Source: Ashinkailepas kermadecensis
Taxonomy: Eukaryota; Arthropoda; Thecostraca; Neolepadidae
DNA: 64,000 nucleotides
Direction of reading: 5' to 3'
Assembly (NCBI GenBank): GCA_034440615.1
Contig: JAOTOM010004628.1
Span: forward strand, 124,001-188,000
Part shown: positions 23,009-34,232 of the stretch, in pieces
Layout: each line of letters opens with the position of its first letter
Numbering within the stretch: position 1 is the stretch's first letter
Position numbers and translations under genes: made by a program
The notes under the pieces: generated by a model
Seen by the model: only the letters and a program-made list of their open reading frames with translations
Told to the model about the DNA's origin: nothing
Databases searched by the model: none

Positions 23009-23289
23009 GCCGTGTGGCACCGCACCAGAACATTTAAATGGACACCATGTGATGCCGTCAACGGCATGCTCGGTCCGTGTAGCTACGATAAAGGTCAACG
23101 GGACACGATATGGCGCTGGCACAGGTAAACGTGTGGCATGTATCACGGTGAATCGTAAGCGGGGCACTCTGTACATTTGGGAAGACAGTTTGGGAACCGT
23201 CAGCTTGTTTTGTATGTAACCAGTCGGGGATAGTGGCCGGCCAAGTGAAATGGCACGGTGTCGGCCAGCAAAGGATTTTCTGATGGGGT
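23009..23289. other. Unique sequence
   Basis: Spacer between two arrays; nothing recognised. Confidence 0.4.
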
Positions 23290-23855
23290 GGTGCAGATGT
23301 GGAGATTCCGAGGTATTGCTCTAGGGTGATGTAGTGGTGGATATTCAGAGGTATTGTTATAGTGTGATGTAATGGTAGAGATTAGAGATATGTTAGAGAT
23401 ATTGTTCTATGGTGATGCAGGTGTGGAGATGCCAAGGTATCGTTCTAGGGTGATGTACATGTGGAGATTCAGAGGTATTGTTCTAGTGTGATGTTGTGGT
23501 GGAGATTCAGAGATATTGTTCCAGGGTGAAGTAGGGTGGAAATTCCGAGGTATTGTTATTGGGTGATGTAGGGGTGGAGATTCCGAGGTATTGTTCTAGG
23601 GTGATGTAGGTGTGGAGATTCCGAGGTATTGTTCTTGAGTGATGTGGTGCAAATTCAGAGGTGTTGTTCTAAGGTAATGTAGAGGTGGAGGTTCCGAGGT
23701 ATTGTTATATGGTGATGTAGATGTGGAGATTCCGAGGTATTGTTCTAGGGTGATGCAGAGGTGGAGATTCATAGGTGTTGTTCTAGGGTGATGCAGGGAT
23801 GGAGATTCAGAGGTGTTTTTCTAGGGTGATGTTGGGTTGAAATCCCGAAGTTGAC
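23290..23855. repeat. Diverged 36-bp minisatellite, about 14-15 copies
   Basis: Units contain GTGGAGATTC, GAGGTATTGTTCTAGG and GTGATGTAG. Many point changes and small indels mark it as older than most arrays here. Confidence 0.92.
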
Positions 23856-25749
23856 GTCCGACAACATCTACTTTTTAATCCGCACAAGGTTTGACAACCT
23901 TGCATTTCTCGACACATTACGCCAGCCATGAGCGGGTGATCGGGCCATGATCGGGCCTTGATCGGGCCCTAGGCCCAGACACTCAAATCAATTTCGATCA
24001 TACCGAAAGGAACAAGCCTCTCTTCCTCTCACCTGGTGGATGCAAAAACTGTAACGTATGTATAAGATAGAAACTCCCCGGAGTTAGAAGTTTAAGAGAA
24101 AGGAGTCGTATACGAAGGCCTTATTTGGCTGTCCGTTACTTCATCAAGAACTAGAACTATCATCATGGATGGTAGAAGCAAGCTAGATTCGAATTCGAAT
24201 GCATTCTAGCAAGCTAGAATGCATTCGAACAATCTCTGGCAAGTGGAGCTAATAAATTAAGTATGGCTCTACAGTTTCATCGAACTAAACAGGAGCTTGT
24301 TGTGCACGGCACTCCCAGAAGTATTATTGATTTATATGGCAGACAAAGCTTCATGGGAGCGTTATGGCAGTCGCAGAACTAAGCACATCCTCACTCCTCA
24401 TCGAACGCACATTTAATTACATCGTCGCAGATATCTACTGCAACGTACACGCATACACGCATACCGTACAGTGCTAAAGTACTAGTTGTTCGTAAGGTGC
24501 GGATGTCTAACCGAGTACAGTAGAATGTCGAAATTATATGGTAATTATGTCATTTAATATGCTTATTGTGTCCGTCCTTCAATCTCAATGATCATCCAGT
24601 GGCATACTGATGACTGTATCTATTCGTCTGTTTTGAAATTACCTAACCGATATACCTATATTAACGATAACTATACAAAATGTTTATTGTGCACACCGGT
24701 GCTGCATAACAGGCCGCATCATGGTTAGTTCCTTTGCTTGCAATTGTGCTACAAGAAAGGCTGTCCGTTATCGTGAGCATACACATGATACTTGTAAATG
24801 AGACTGTTAGAAGCAAGGTATGAGGACTTCATAAACACAGATCAAGTAGCATGATGTCGGTGCTTCTTTGGGAAGGATGTCAAGTCAGTATTCAGGAAAT
24901 GGTATATTCCACCATATTTTACAAATAATGTATCACTGGTACAACACATGCACGTATCTAAGCCCTGGCATACACATTGAAAGTACTGAAGCATGCAAAC
25001 GCCTAAACGCGTACAAATATCACTACAAGGTGCACAAATACGCAAACATGTACAAACGTTGCATTCCATGCAAACATCATATACACACCCAACGTGCACT
25101 TACGACCCTGAAGTGATAAGTGCGGGCGCGTGTGGTCGGGTTGATATGACCTGCCCTCCTGGTGGAGTGTCAGTTGGGATCGACCCACGCAGTCCCTGAA
25201 CCTACCCCACACCAACACGAGTACACCGAATGTGGTACCTCCTCACCCACATCACTTCCATAGTAACTGCTATGGTGGTAATATGATGAATAGACAATCA
25301 CATCGCCATTATGGCTGGATGGGGCGGAAAATCAAAATACATTTTGTTATCAAAGGCTGTCAAAATACCCTCTGTGTCGGACCTTTTCTCATGTTCATAG
25401 ACATCTTCAGCATTCTGTATATAAACTACATGCAGTCACGTGAAATATTGTTTGTTGTTGAAGTAGAGGATAGAAGTCGGAGCCGCCAAAACCCACAATG
25501 ACGTCGAAATAAGTTGGCAATATGGCAGGCAAAATGTTAATATACGAACATGGCATCTGTTGACAAAATACTGATGCCATGGAGGCGAGGAATCTGGTAT
25601 GTGGTGAAAAAGGAAACCGTTGCTGCAGTTGAACGCTGCTTAGTTTTATGAAATAAGTTCACTGAGTCGAAGCTTTTCACAGCAAGTCATAAGTTTCTTG
25701 TAGGTGTTAGTTTTCACGTATCGCTCGGACCTGTAGGACATTGAACTGA
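23856..25749. other. AT-richer unique sequence
   Basis: About 1.9 kb without repeats or recognisable coding. It contains a 36-bp near-perfect palindrome at 24194-24229. Short open frames have no domains. Confidence 0.45.
24194..24229. repeat. 36-bp near-perfect palindrome
   Basis: The 17-bp arm TTCGAATGCATTCTAGC is followed by AA and then the exact reverse complement of the arm. A direct repeat of AGCAAGCTAGA lies just upstream. It could form a cruciform or hairpin. Confidence 0.95.
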
Positions 25750-26100
25750 TGCAGGCTGCTCAGGACATTAACCCGATGCGGACTGATCAGGACATTAACC
25801 CGATGCGGACTGATCAGGGCATTAACCCGATGTGGACTGATCAGGACATTAACCCGATGCGGACTGATCAGGACATTAACCCGATGCGGACTGATCAGGA
25901 CATTAACCCGATGCGGACTGATCAGGACATTAACCCGATGTGGACTGATCAGGACATTAACCCGATGCGGACTGATCAGGACATTAACCCGATGTGGACT
26001 GATCAGGACATTAACCCGATGCGGACTGATCAGGACATTAACCCGATGCGGACTGATCAGGACATTGACCCGATGCGGACTGATCAGCACATTAACCTCA
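25750..26100. repeat. 27-bp minisatellite, 13 copies
   Basis: Very uniform units, each with TGATCAGGACATTAACCCGA followed by TG(C/T)GGAC. The only common variant is GCGG/GTGG. The period is a multiple of three, so both strands give 9-residue repeats. The uniformity suggests recent amplification. Confidence 0.97.
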
Positions 26101-26154
26101 TCCCATTATGACCGTTTAGCATAACGTACCATATATCATTCATAACTAGTTAAT

Positions 26155-26225
26155 CTGGGGTGTCGGTAGCTCAGTGGTTAAGCTGAGCGTCTGGCAAGCC
26201 AGAGGCACGTGAACTAGCTGCTCTG
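26155..26225 (+). mobile_element. tRNA-like sequence, possible SINE head remnant
   Basis: GGTAGCTCAGTGGTTAAG is a good A-box region, and CTGGCAAGCCAG could form an anticodon-type hairpin, but no B box follows. It is more likely a degraded tRNA-derived SINE than a tRNA gene. Confidence 0.45.
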
Positions 26226-26929
26226 CAATATGCTGTGGTGGACGTCTGCAGTCTCGTAGCACGGGAGAAACAGTTAAGCGCACACAAGCAATGACGGATG
26301 GCATGAGAGTAGGTGTTCATTTTGTCTAATTGAGCCGAAACTGGGTATCACCAATGGGTTGGTTGCGATGTGCTGGAGCATTTGCCAACGGTGTTCGTGG
26401 GATCGGCGCAGGCTGTGCCAAGAAGAAACCGCTATGGTAATTCGCTTCGAAATCAAAATCCCATCAATACCGTTCGGGACGTGTTTGATAATGTTTCATT
26501 ATGAGGAATGGCATGCCACGCCCGACTAGTCCGCCCCAGCTGACCTGAATTTTCGCTGGACGCGCTGTGCGTGCTTTGGTCAATGGCCAAGTGTGTGGCC
26601 AGTCTGCTGCAGCCAGCGCTGTTACCTGCTAACTTCGCGACGATAGCGCGTGACGTGTATTTGGTGAGTCGTGTGCTGCCGTTGGTTCGTGTTTGGCTTC
26701 CGATGTTTGTCGGGTGTTTGTTGTGACGTCAGTCGGGCCGCTTGTGCCCGCGGGCGTGTGACTGTCGCCGGAGGGCGGTGTGGCACGTGCTCGCGTGACG
26801 TCACGTCATGTCACGTCCGCCGGCTGTGATTGCCGCCACTCAGTGCCGCTCGATCTTCCAGGCTGTGCACGTGAGTGCGTGGACGGGGCGCGGCTTCTGC
26901 TGCCGGGACCACACCACACCGCACCCGTG
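26226..26929. other. Unique, partly GC-rich sequence
   Basis: No gene recognised. CGTGACGTCACGTCATGTCACG near 26795-26816 is a locally palindromic CRE-like cluster. Confidence 0.4.
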
Positions 26930-27230
26930 CGTCGCCGGGCCGGACCAACGCAGACCGGACCAACGCAGACCGGGCCAACGCAGACCGGACCAGCGCGGAC
27001 CGGACCAGCGCCGGACCGGACCAGCGCAGACCGAACCAGCGCAGACCGGACCGGACCAACCTCCCCCCAAAAAAACCCCAAAAAAAAAAAACCCCCCCGG
27101 CGTCGCCGGGCCGGACCAACGCAGACCGGACCAACGCAGACCGGGCCAACGCAGACCGGACCAGCGCGGACCGGACCAGCGCCGGACCGGACCAGCGCAG
27201 ACCGAACCAGCGCAGACCGGACCGGACCAA
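26930..27230. repeat. Two identical 129-bp GC-rich blocks with a C/A homopolymer spacer
   Basis: The block at 26931-27059 is repeated base for base at 27102-27230. Each block is itself a short repeat of CCGGACCA(A/G)CGCAGA. The 42-bp spacer is homopolymer-rich (runs of C and A). The perfect identity next to homopolymers suggests a recent duplication or an assembly/read-joining artefact. Confidence 0.93.
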
Positions 27231-27597
27231 GCTCTGCTCCGAACAAGCTCGCATCTGGGCGCGTGTGAGGCCCGACCCGCGCTGGTGAGACAGCAGCGAC
27301 GGCCGAACGCCCAGGGCTGAGCTGCTGACTTGCGCAGCCGCTGTCAAACCGAAACATGCGCGCGCGCAGCTACGGCAGCAGTGACGTGTGCTCAGTGACC
27401 GTGTTCGGTGACGGCCGTCAGTGATCGCGACTGGTGGCCACCCTCCAACAGCGAGTCGGACACGTCAAGCATTCCTGTGAGCTGCCGACGCGTGGCGGCT
27501 GCCGACGTCCGGTGCGTCCCATTCCCTTCACGTCCCATTCCCTTCACGTCCCATTCCCTTCACGTCCCATTCCCGTATCCCCTCCTAACACGTAGCC
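27231..27597. promoter_or_regulatory. GC-rich upstream region with 16-bp repeats
   Basis: This precedes the only convincing host ORF. Units of 16 bp (CGTCCCATTCCCTTCA) at 27515-27575 occur three and a half times just before the start codon. A role as promoter or 5' UTR is inferred from position only; no TATA box or initiator is clear. Confidence 0.35.
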
Positions 27598-28176
27598 ATG
27601 TCGCAACGCTTCAAGATCCGCTCGTTCCTCCGTAGGACGATGAACAAGGTGTCCACGTCCAAGGACAAATCCAGCAAGGAGCGGCTGGCCGACGAGCGCG
27701 ATCCGCCGGACCGCGCGGCCGCCGTCGACGCCGACGCGGCCGAGGCCGAGGCGGCGGCGTCGTCTGCGTCGCTGCCTCTGCTGCCTCCGCCGACCGTGGC
27801 CGCCGAGGCCGACGCGGGCCACGCCGGTCTCGAGCGCACCGTGTCCGAGCTGGTGCACAATGTCGAGAGCAAGAAACGGGAGATCGCCGCGCTCATGGTC
27901 CAGGTTAAGCGGCTCAAGGTGGGTGGAATGGTGGAGCTGGTGCACAATGTCGAGAGCAAGAAACGGGAGACCAGGTCAGCGAGGGGCGGAAGGGAGATCG
28001 CCGCGCTCATGGTCCAGGTTAAGCGGCTCAAGGTGGGTGGAATGGTGGAGCTGGTGCACAATGTCGAGAGCAAGAAACGGGAGATCGCCGCGCTCATGGT
28101 CCAGGTTAAGCGGCTCAAGGTGGGTGGAATGGTGGAGCTGGCTGACACCGGCGGCCGACCGCTGTTGCTTCGATGA
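27598..28176 (+). CDS. Predicted coiled-coil protein, probable first exon
   Basis: A 192-codon GC-rich ORF with a good start context (AGCCATGT). The N-terminus is basic (MSQRFKIRSFLRRTMNK), then comes an acidic/Ala-rich linker (about residues 35-75). A helical, heptad-like segment with SELVHNVESKKRE and IAALMVQVKRLK follows. That segment occurs three times in tandem (27847-27933, 27934-28047, 28048-28134; 87, 114 and 87 bp). Copy 2 has a 27-bp in-frame insertion. Each copy ends CTCAAGGTGGGT, a good splice-donor context, so the real exon may stop at any of the three and the downstream copies may be intronic. I do not recognise the family and give no gene name. Confidence 0.6.
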   Translation: MSQRFKIRSFLRRTMNKVSTSKDKSSKERLADERDPPDRAAAVDADAAEAEAAASSASLPLLPPPTVAAEADAGHAGLERTVSELVHNVESKKREIAALMVQVKRLKVGGMVELVHNVESKKRETRSARGGREIAALMVQVKRLKVGGMVELVHNVESKKREIAALMVQVKRLKVGGMVELADTGGRPLLLR

Positions 28177-28865
28177 GATGTTTGGAGGACTAGGGTTTGA
28201 GTATGCGGTGTACGATGCGATGTTTGAGCCCTTTTGGTGTCGAGTGGTTCACTTGGCAGCTGATTTGCTGGAGAAATAGGAGTTGACAATTCGTCTGGAA
28301 TCCGGAAGAACATCTCTCGTGGCTGTCTGTTCGTTGATTCCAGTAGCGATAGCTAGTTGTTTCTGACTGTGGTAGGCACCACACCAAACCACGCACTGCA
28401 GACCATGCATCGGGATCGGTCGCGCCGATCACACTGCGAGTCTGTCGGTCCATCTACGGCTCCGACTCCGTTGTTCCGTGACTGCCGTGACGATATGTTA
28501 CCACGTGTACGAGCTGTGGCCGAGGTGGTCGTGCTGGACGCGCTGTCCCGCTCGCCCGCACATCAGCCCTGCCCGGCCGACCTCTGCCGCGGGCGCCGAA
28601 CTCCGGCGGGGCGCCAGCGTTGCCGTGGTGGAGTTGGTACGGCGCTACCGAGTGGTCGGACAGGGTGGGCCTCACCTTCGCGCGTACCCCTCACTAACCC
28701 TGGGTGAGCCGAGGGACATGGTACAAATTTATCCAAGTGAGCGGAATATTCTCATCTTAGAAGATACCCAAATTGTCTGGCACAGGGAATATCGGTTCAG
28801 AGCTCCCTTGCCCGGTCTCCAAATACACCGCTGCTTGCAGTCAGGCCTCCATGTGTTGACGCAGT
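28177..28865. other. Unique sequence, possibly intronic
   Basis: Follows the coiled-coil ORF on the plus strand. No further exon is recognisable. Confidence 0.4.
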
Positions 28866-29720
28866 GATGCACCCCCTCCCCGAAGGTGACTTGCGATTGT
28901 CTCCCTATTGGGTGATGTGCGGCCACGATCCGCGATGACCTCCCTGTTGCCGTTGGGTGGTATGCGGCCACGATCCGAGATGACCTCACTGTTGCCGTTG
29001 GGTGGTATGCGGTCATGATCCTCGATGACCTCGCTGTTAGGTGGAATACGGTCATGCTCCACGATAGTTGGATAGTACGGTCATGATCAGCGATGGCTTC
29101 CCTGTTGCCGTCTGGTGGTATGCGGTCATGATCCGCGATGACCTCGATATCTGATAGTGTACGGTGGTGATCCGCGATGGCCTACCTGTCTGGTAGTGTA
29201 CGGTAGTGATTCACAATGGCCTCCCTGTATGGTAGTGTACGGTAGTGATCCACGATAGCCTACTTGTCTGGTAGTGTACGGTAGTGATCCACAATGACCT
29301 CCTTTTCCGATAGTGTACAGTAGTGATCCACGATGGACTCCCTGCCTGGTAGTGTACGGTAGTGATTCACGATGGCCTCCCTGATGGTAGTGTACGGTAG
29401 TGATCCACGATGTTCTCCCTGTCTGGTAGTGTACTGTAGTGATACACGATGGCCCTTGGGGACGAGTGGTCTAGGGGTAAGATGCTCGTCTCGCAATCGA
29501 AAGATTGTGGGCTCGAATCTCACCTGTCGCTACTCTTCGCCCGCGACCAATCGGCGTGAGAGATTGGCGACGCTATATGACTCAACGGTCGACGTGTCGT
29601 AAAACCAATAACCAACCAACCACGATGGCCTTGTCTGGTAGTGTACGGTAGTGATCCACAATGGCCTCCCTGTTTGGTAGTGTATGGTAGTGATCCACGA
29701 TGTCCTCCCTGTTGGGTGTT
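28866..29720. repeat. Diverged minisatellite (45-bp then 39-bp units), interrupted by a SINE
   Basis: The first part (28905-29150) has 45-bp units with GATGACCTC(C/A)CTGTTGCCGT and TATGCGGTCATGATCC. The second part (29155-29720) has units of about 39 bp with GTAGTGTACGGTAGTGATCC then ACGATGGCCTCC. The two share TGATCC(A/G)CGATG, so one probably gave rise to the other. A SINE interrupts the second part at 29458-29620. Confidence 0.92.
29445..29631 (+). mobile_element. tRNA-Pro-like SINE inserted in a minisatellite
   Basis: The body is 29458-29620 and the flanking repeat CACGATGGCC lies at 29445-29454 and 29621-29630. The A box TGGTCTAGGGGTAAG, B box GTGGGCTCGAATCTC, the TCGGCGTGAGAGATTGGCGA body and the AATAACCAACCAA tail closely match the copy at 20575-20734. 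The target is a unit of the surrounding array. Confidence 0.93.
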
Positions 29721-29889
29721 GTGCGGTGCAGAGCTGTCGGCATGTTAGCTTGTGTGGCCGCATTATTGTCTCACAATGGCGCTGCATGGCTGACCCACAG
29801 AGCAACCTATTGTGTCGCTCCGACTGTTGACCGGTCAATTATGTTGTCTCGTGGCATCACCACTGGGTGGCCGGCCACAGTCACTTGGA
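29721..29889. other. Unique spacer
   Basis: No feature recognised. Confidence 0.4.
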
Positions 29890-30520
29890 GGTCGGCCGGA
29901 GTGATGTCTGGAGGTCGGCCGGGGCGACGTCCGGGGGCCGACCGGGCGACGTCCGGGGGCCGACCGGGCGACGTCCGGGGGCCGACCGGGGGCCGACCGG
30001 GGTGTCCTCGGAAGGTCTGCCGGGGTGTCCTCTGGGGCCCGACCGGTGCGTCCTCTGAAGGTCGACCGGGGTGTCCTCTGGGGCCCGACCAGGGTGTCCT
30101 CTGGGTCCCGACCGGGTTGTTCTCTGAAGGTCTGCCGGGGTGTCCTCTGGGGCCCGACCGAGATGTCCTCTGAAGGCCTGCCTGGGTGTCTCCTGGGGGC
30201 GGACCGGTGTGTCCTCTCAATGCTTGCCGATATGTCGTCTGAATGCCTGTTGGGGTGTCCTCTCTGGGTCGGCTGGGGTGTCCTCTCTGGGTCGGCTGGG
30301 GTGTCCTCTCTGGGACGGCCGGGGTGTCCTTTGGGGGCCGGCTGGGGCGGCCGGGGTGTCCTCTGTGGGCCGGCTGGGGTGTCATCTGTGGGCCGGCTGG
30401 GGTGTCCTCTGGCGTGTGGTCCAGTGGTGGGCCAGTGTCACCTGAAGGCCGGCTGGGGTGTCATCTGGCGTGTGGTCCAGTGGTGGTCCAGTGGTGGGCC
30501 AGTGTCACCTGAAGGCGAAC
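29890..30520. repeat. Degenerate G-rich minisatellites (GGGGTGTCCTCT core)
   Basis: GCGACGTCCGGGGGCCGACC units at 29920-30000 pass into irregular units of about 20-30 bp with GGGGTGTCCTCTGGG and CGGCTG or CGACCGG. Near 30410-30510, GTGTGGTCCAGTGGTGGGCC is repeated. Confidence 0.88.
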
Positions 30521-31525
30521 TGCAGTCGCGTGACCGTCTATGGCGACCCCAACTGATGTGACCATTGGTGTGAGCTGTCGACCCCACGCCGTCCGACGTC
30601 AGCTGGTGTCAGGATCGGAAACACTGGACACTTCTGGACGTACGCTCCGGAGAACAGAAGTAGTCTCATAGTCCATTTTTGTACACTACCACCCAACTGG
30701 CTTGCTCGCTCACTTGGCAGGGAGTCGTGCGGCGACCGGTCAAGGTCGTTCGGTCGACCTTGCCCGCAACGTGAAAGAAGGGTGCATGTGCCCACTTTCC
30801 CTCTCCGGAGAGGGCGTCCGATTCAGCCGGGTATTTCCAACGCCGGCTGATGTTGTCATTGGTGTGAGCTGTCGACCCCACGCCGTCGGCGTACGTATCG
30901 TCATCTCCGTGACTCAGATGCGGGCTCATAAAGTCGCTAGCCACGATCGATTCCCGCTGGCGGCGGTGTCCCGGCACTGGTGGCCTAACCGACGGTCGTG
31001 TGGCGGAAGGCGTAGGAGCGAGCCGGCCGCTTTGGACACTGTCGGTTGATTTGGGGCACTTGCGCTTAAGTACTGCTAATGATCCAGGCTGATGGTTTCA
31101 TTGTGATCTTTGCCAGATTGTTGCATCGATGGGAATGGGAGGTGGTTTGCTTGGAATTTACAACTGCATATGTGGGTGAACACCAGAGAGCGTTTTTAAT
31201 GCTTTTGTCACCATTATCGACATGTCTGATTTGTTTCGGACAGTTTAGGGGATACCGACTGCTGACCATGTGTATCTGGCTGCGGTCAATGTGTTGTCTT
31301 CGGTATCAGTCAGTTGACCGATCGGGATCCGCCAATGCAGTACTATCATGCGCTCATGTCATGTGTTTTCCTCCGTATTCGCTGTGTTGCTACGTTCTTT
31401 CTGCCCTTCGCTGATCCATTGGCATATATCTGCCGTCTGATGCTGTCCTGGACCCGCGCCAGCGATGCACTTACTGCGCCAGCGAGGTTTGGCGCCGATA
31501 GTCGGGAATGTCTGATTGACATGAG
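30521..31525. other. Unique sequence
   Basis: GTGTGAGCTGTCGACCCCAC, with CGCCGTC, appears near 30568 and again near 30865 in a longer shared segment, so part of this stretch is duplicated. No gene recognised. Confidence 0.45.
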
Positions 31526-31636
31526 GCTTGTCACCTATAGCATGGCGATATCTCTGATCGTGGCTTGTCACCTATAGCATGGCGATATCTCTGATCGTGG
31601 CTCGTCACCTATAGCATGGCGATATCTCTGATCGTG
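31526..31636. repeat. Near-identical 37-bp triplication
   Basis: Three copies start at 31526, 31563 and 31600, each with GTCACCTATAGCATGGCGAT, differing at a single T/C. It is a very young tandem duplication. Confidence 0.97.
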
Positions 31637-33085
31637 GCCTGAATTCAGGACGGCTACTGCATGCCGCCGACAATACCAGTGTCGAGGATAATCCAGCCCT
31701 CCTAAGGTGTTTATGGAACCACATTCACTCAGCCTGCTCGGCCTCATACCACTATGATCCCAAGTACATATGCAAGCCAACACCTGATATAAGTTTGTTT
31801 TGATCTTCTCGAACAGAGCTGTGACGTCCTGAATTGACATCCGTGAAATATGACTGCATTCAACTGCATTACTTCATCCTACTTTTACAGCACTTCATTT
31901 TGACATCGACCATCATGAAAGCGTTTTGCTGCTGACTGCCATTCCTCTGTCCTATTTTTTTCAAACCCAATATTGTTCACTTCTTTCCACCTCGTAGCTT
32001 GTTTTGATGTCTCTGGTCCATACCGTCCACGAACTAATTCCAGCGACATTACAGTCCCGTGTTATCAGACGTGTAAATCAAACAACCGTAGCACATAACC
32101 ACATTGGTTTCGCACCGTCAAAAGACCTTCATTTTCACCACAATGCGAGCGGCATGAAGTTAGCGCAGTATTTAGCCCACTGTGTTCTACGGCTCATCGT
32201 TTACGGAGACCAGTGCTCGGAAAAACATGCAACATACATGGAACCAGACTCAGACTGATGTACCATATTTGATTGACACGCATTGTGCATGCATCGTTAA
32301 CAATGACTACAAAACTACGGAACCTTTCCAGTGGGACCTGCTATGACCTGCCTGCTATACATATGACACCTGCACGCTCTAGAACACCAGTCTGACAAAC
32401 TCAGATGCGAATTGTGCTGGGACAGACTTAAAATCAGGCGACAACTTCAGAATAGCGTTCTGCAGACATCTACAAAACCGTTCCAATCCCAGACTACACA
32501 TGACGAGCTCTTCCCCAGACATCTACAAAACGCTCACATTAAAATCCCAGACTACACATGACGAGCTCTTCATCAGACATCCGACTCACTGCCGCCGAAA
32601 GGCTACTGAGCACCACCAATCTACTAACGTCGCCGGCAAATAGAACAGTTATTCCGAGGATCCTTCATTCAGGACACAACACGCAAATCGAACCGGCTTC
32701 CGTAACCGTCCCGCCCCAGCCGTCAGCACAAGTACAGGCCGACATCAGACACCTCTGCAGCGCCACGCCCACCGCCGTGCCTATCTCGCTGACAAACAGA
32801 AAACGTGCACCTACACATTCCTCGGGGTTTACCAAGGTGAAATGCATGTAAACTTCACCTTTATGAAGTGGTTTGTCCTGGACTTTACTGTGGCTTTTGG
32901 TCCAGACTTCGGTCTGCACTTCACTGTCTCGTAACACCGGCGGCACAGGCGAGGGCGCTATCGGATTGTGCACTGCACTGACTACAACTCTCTTCTCTCG
33001 ATTCAGCATCACTGAGGGAGGGGAGGCGGAGGATCCCCGGCGTGCTGCTCTTCCCGCAGCTCCGTGGCTGTGTCTCGTGTCTGGC
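31637..33085. other. Unique sequence with a two-copy repeat
   Basis: At 32462-32575 a segment of about 58 bp occurs twice (AGACATCTACAAAAC, then CAGACTACACATGACGAGCT). The remainder is unique. On the minus strand an open frame of 364 codons covers 32665-33759, including this unique flank and the next array. No known domain is seen. Confidence 0.45.
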
Positions 33086-33625
33086 TGTGACCATGTTCCG
33101 TGACTGTCCTGTGACCATGTTCCGTGACTGTCCTGTGACCATGTTCCGTGACTGTCCTGTGACCATGTTCCGTGACTGTCCTGTGACCATGTTCCGTGAC
33201 TGTCCTGTGACCATGTTCCGTGACTGTCCTGTGACCATGTTCCGTGACTGTTCTGTGACCATGTTCCGTGACTGTTCTGTGACCATGTTCCGTGACTGTT
33301 CTGTGACCATGTTCCGTGACTGTCCTGTGACCATGTTCCGTGACTGTTCTGTGACCATGTTCCGTGACTGTCCTGTGACCATGTTCCGTGACTGTCCTGT
33401 GACCATGTTACGTGACTGTCCTGTGACCATGTTACGTGACTGTCCTGTGACCATGTTCCGTGACTGTCCTGTGACCATGTTCCGTGACTGTTCTGTGACC
33501 ATGTTCCGTGACTGTTCTGTGACCATGTTCCGTGACTGTCCTGTGACCATGTTCCGTGACTGTTCTGTGACCATGTTCCGTGACTGTCCTGTGACCATGT
33601 TCCGTGACTGTCCTGTGACGCTGAC
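33086..33625. repeat. 24-bp minisatellite, about 22 copies
   Basis: Units contain GACCATGTTCCGTGACTGTC then CTGT. Variants are CTGTTCTG and TTACG. The period is a multiple of three, giving 8-residue repeats (MFRDCPVT on plus, QSRNMVTG on minus). Confidence 0.97.
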
Positions 33626-33699
33626 GCTGGTGTCCAGTGACTGTTCCGTGACGGTGACTGGGTCCCGTGCTGCAGTGTGGACCGGCCGGTGGGCTCGGC

Positions 33700-34232
33700 A
33701 GTCCGCGACCCCTCCGACGTCGGACAACGGTAGTCTATCCTTGACCCCTCCGACGTCATAGGTCGTCTGTCCGTGACCCCTCCGACGTCATAGGTCGTCT
33801 GTCCGTGACCTCTCCGGCGTCAGACAACGGTGGTCTGTCCGTGACCCCTCCGACGTCAGACAACGGTCGGCCGTCCGTGACCCCTCCGACGTCAGACAAC
33901 GGTCGGCCGTCCGTGACCCCTCCGACGTCAGACAACGGTCGGCCGTCCGTGACCCCTCCGACGTCAGACAACGGTCGGCCGTCCGTGACCCCTCCGACGT
34001 CAGACAACGGTCGGCCGTCCGTGACCCCTCCGACGTCAGCCAACGGTCGGCCGTCCGTGACCCCTCCGACGTCAGACAACGGTCGGCCGTCCGTGACCCC
34101 TCCGACGTCATAGGTCGTCTGTCCGTGACCCCTCCGACGTCAGCCAACGGTCGGCCGTCCGTGACCCCTCCGACGTCGGACAACGGTCGGCCGTCCGTGA
34201 CCCCTCCGACGTCAGCCAACGGTCGGCTATTA
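33700..34232. repeat. 36-bp minisatellite, about 15 copies
   Basis: Units contain GTGACCCCTCCGACGTCAG then ACAACGGTCGGCC. A shorter variant with ATAGGTCGTCT appears at both ends. The period is a multiple of three. Confidence 0.96.

Noticed and set aside
26155..26225. tRNA gene (TAGCTCAGTGGTTAAG, CTGGCAAGCCAG)
   Set aside because: No B box and no closing acceptor stem; kept only as a possible SINE remnant.
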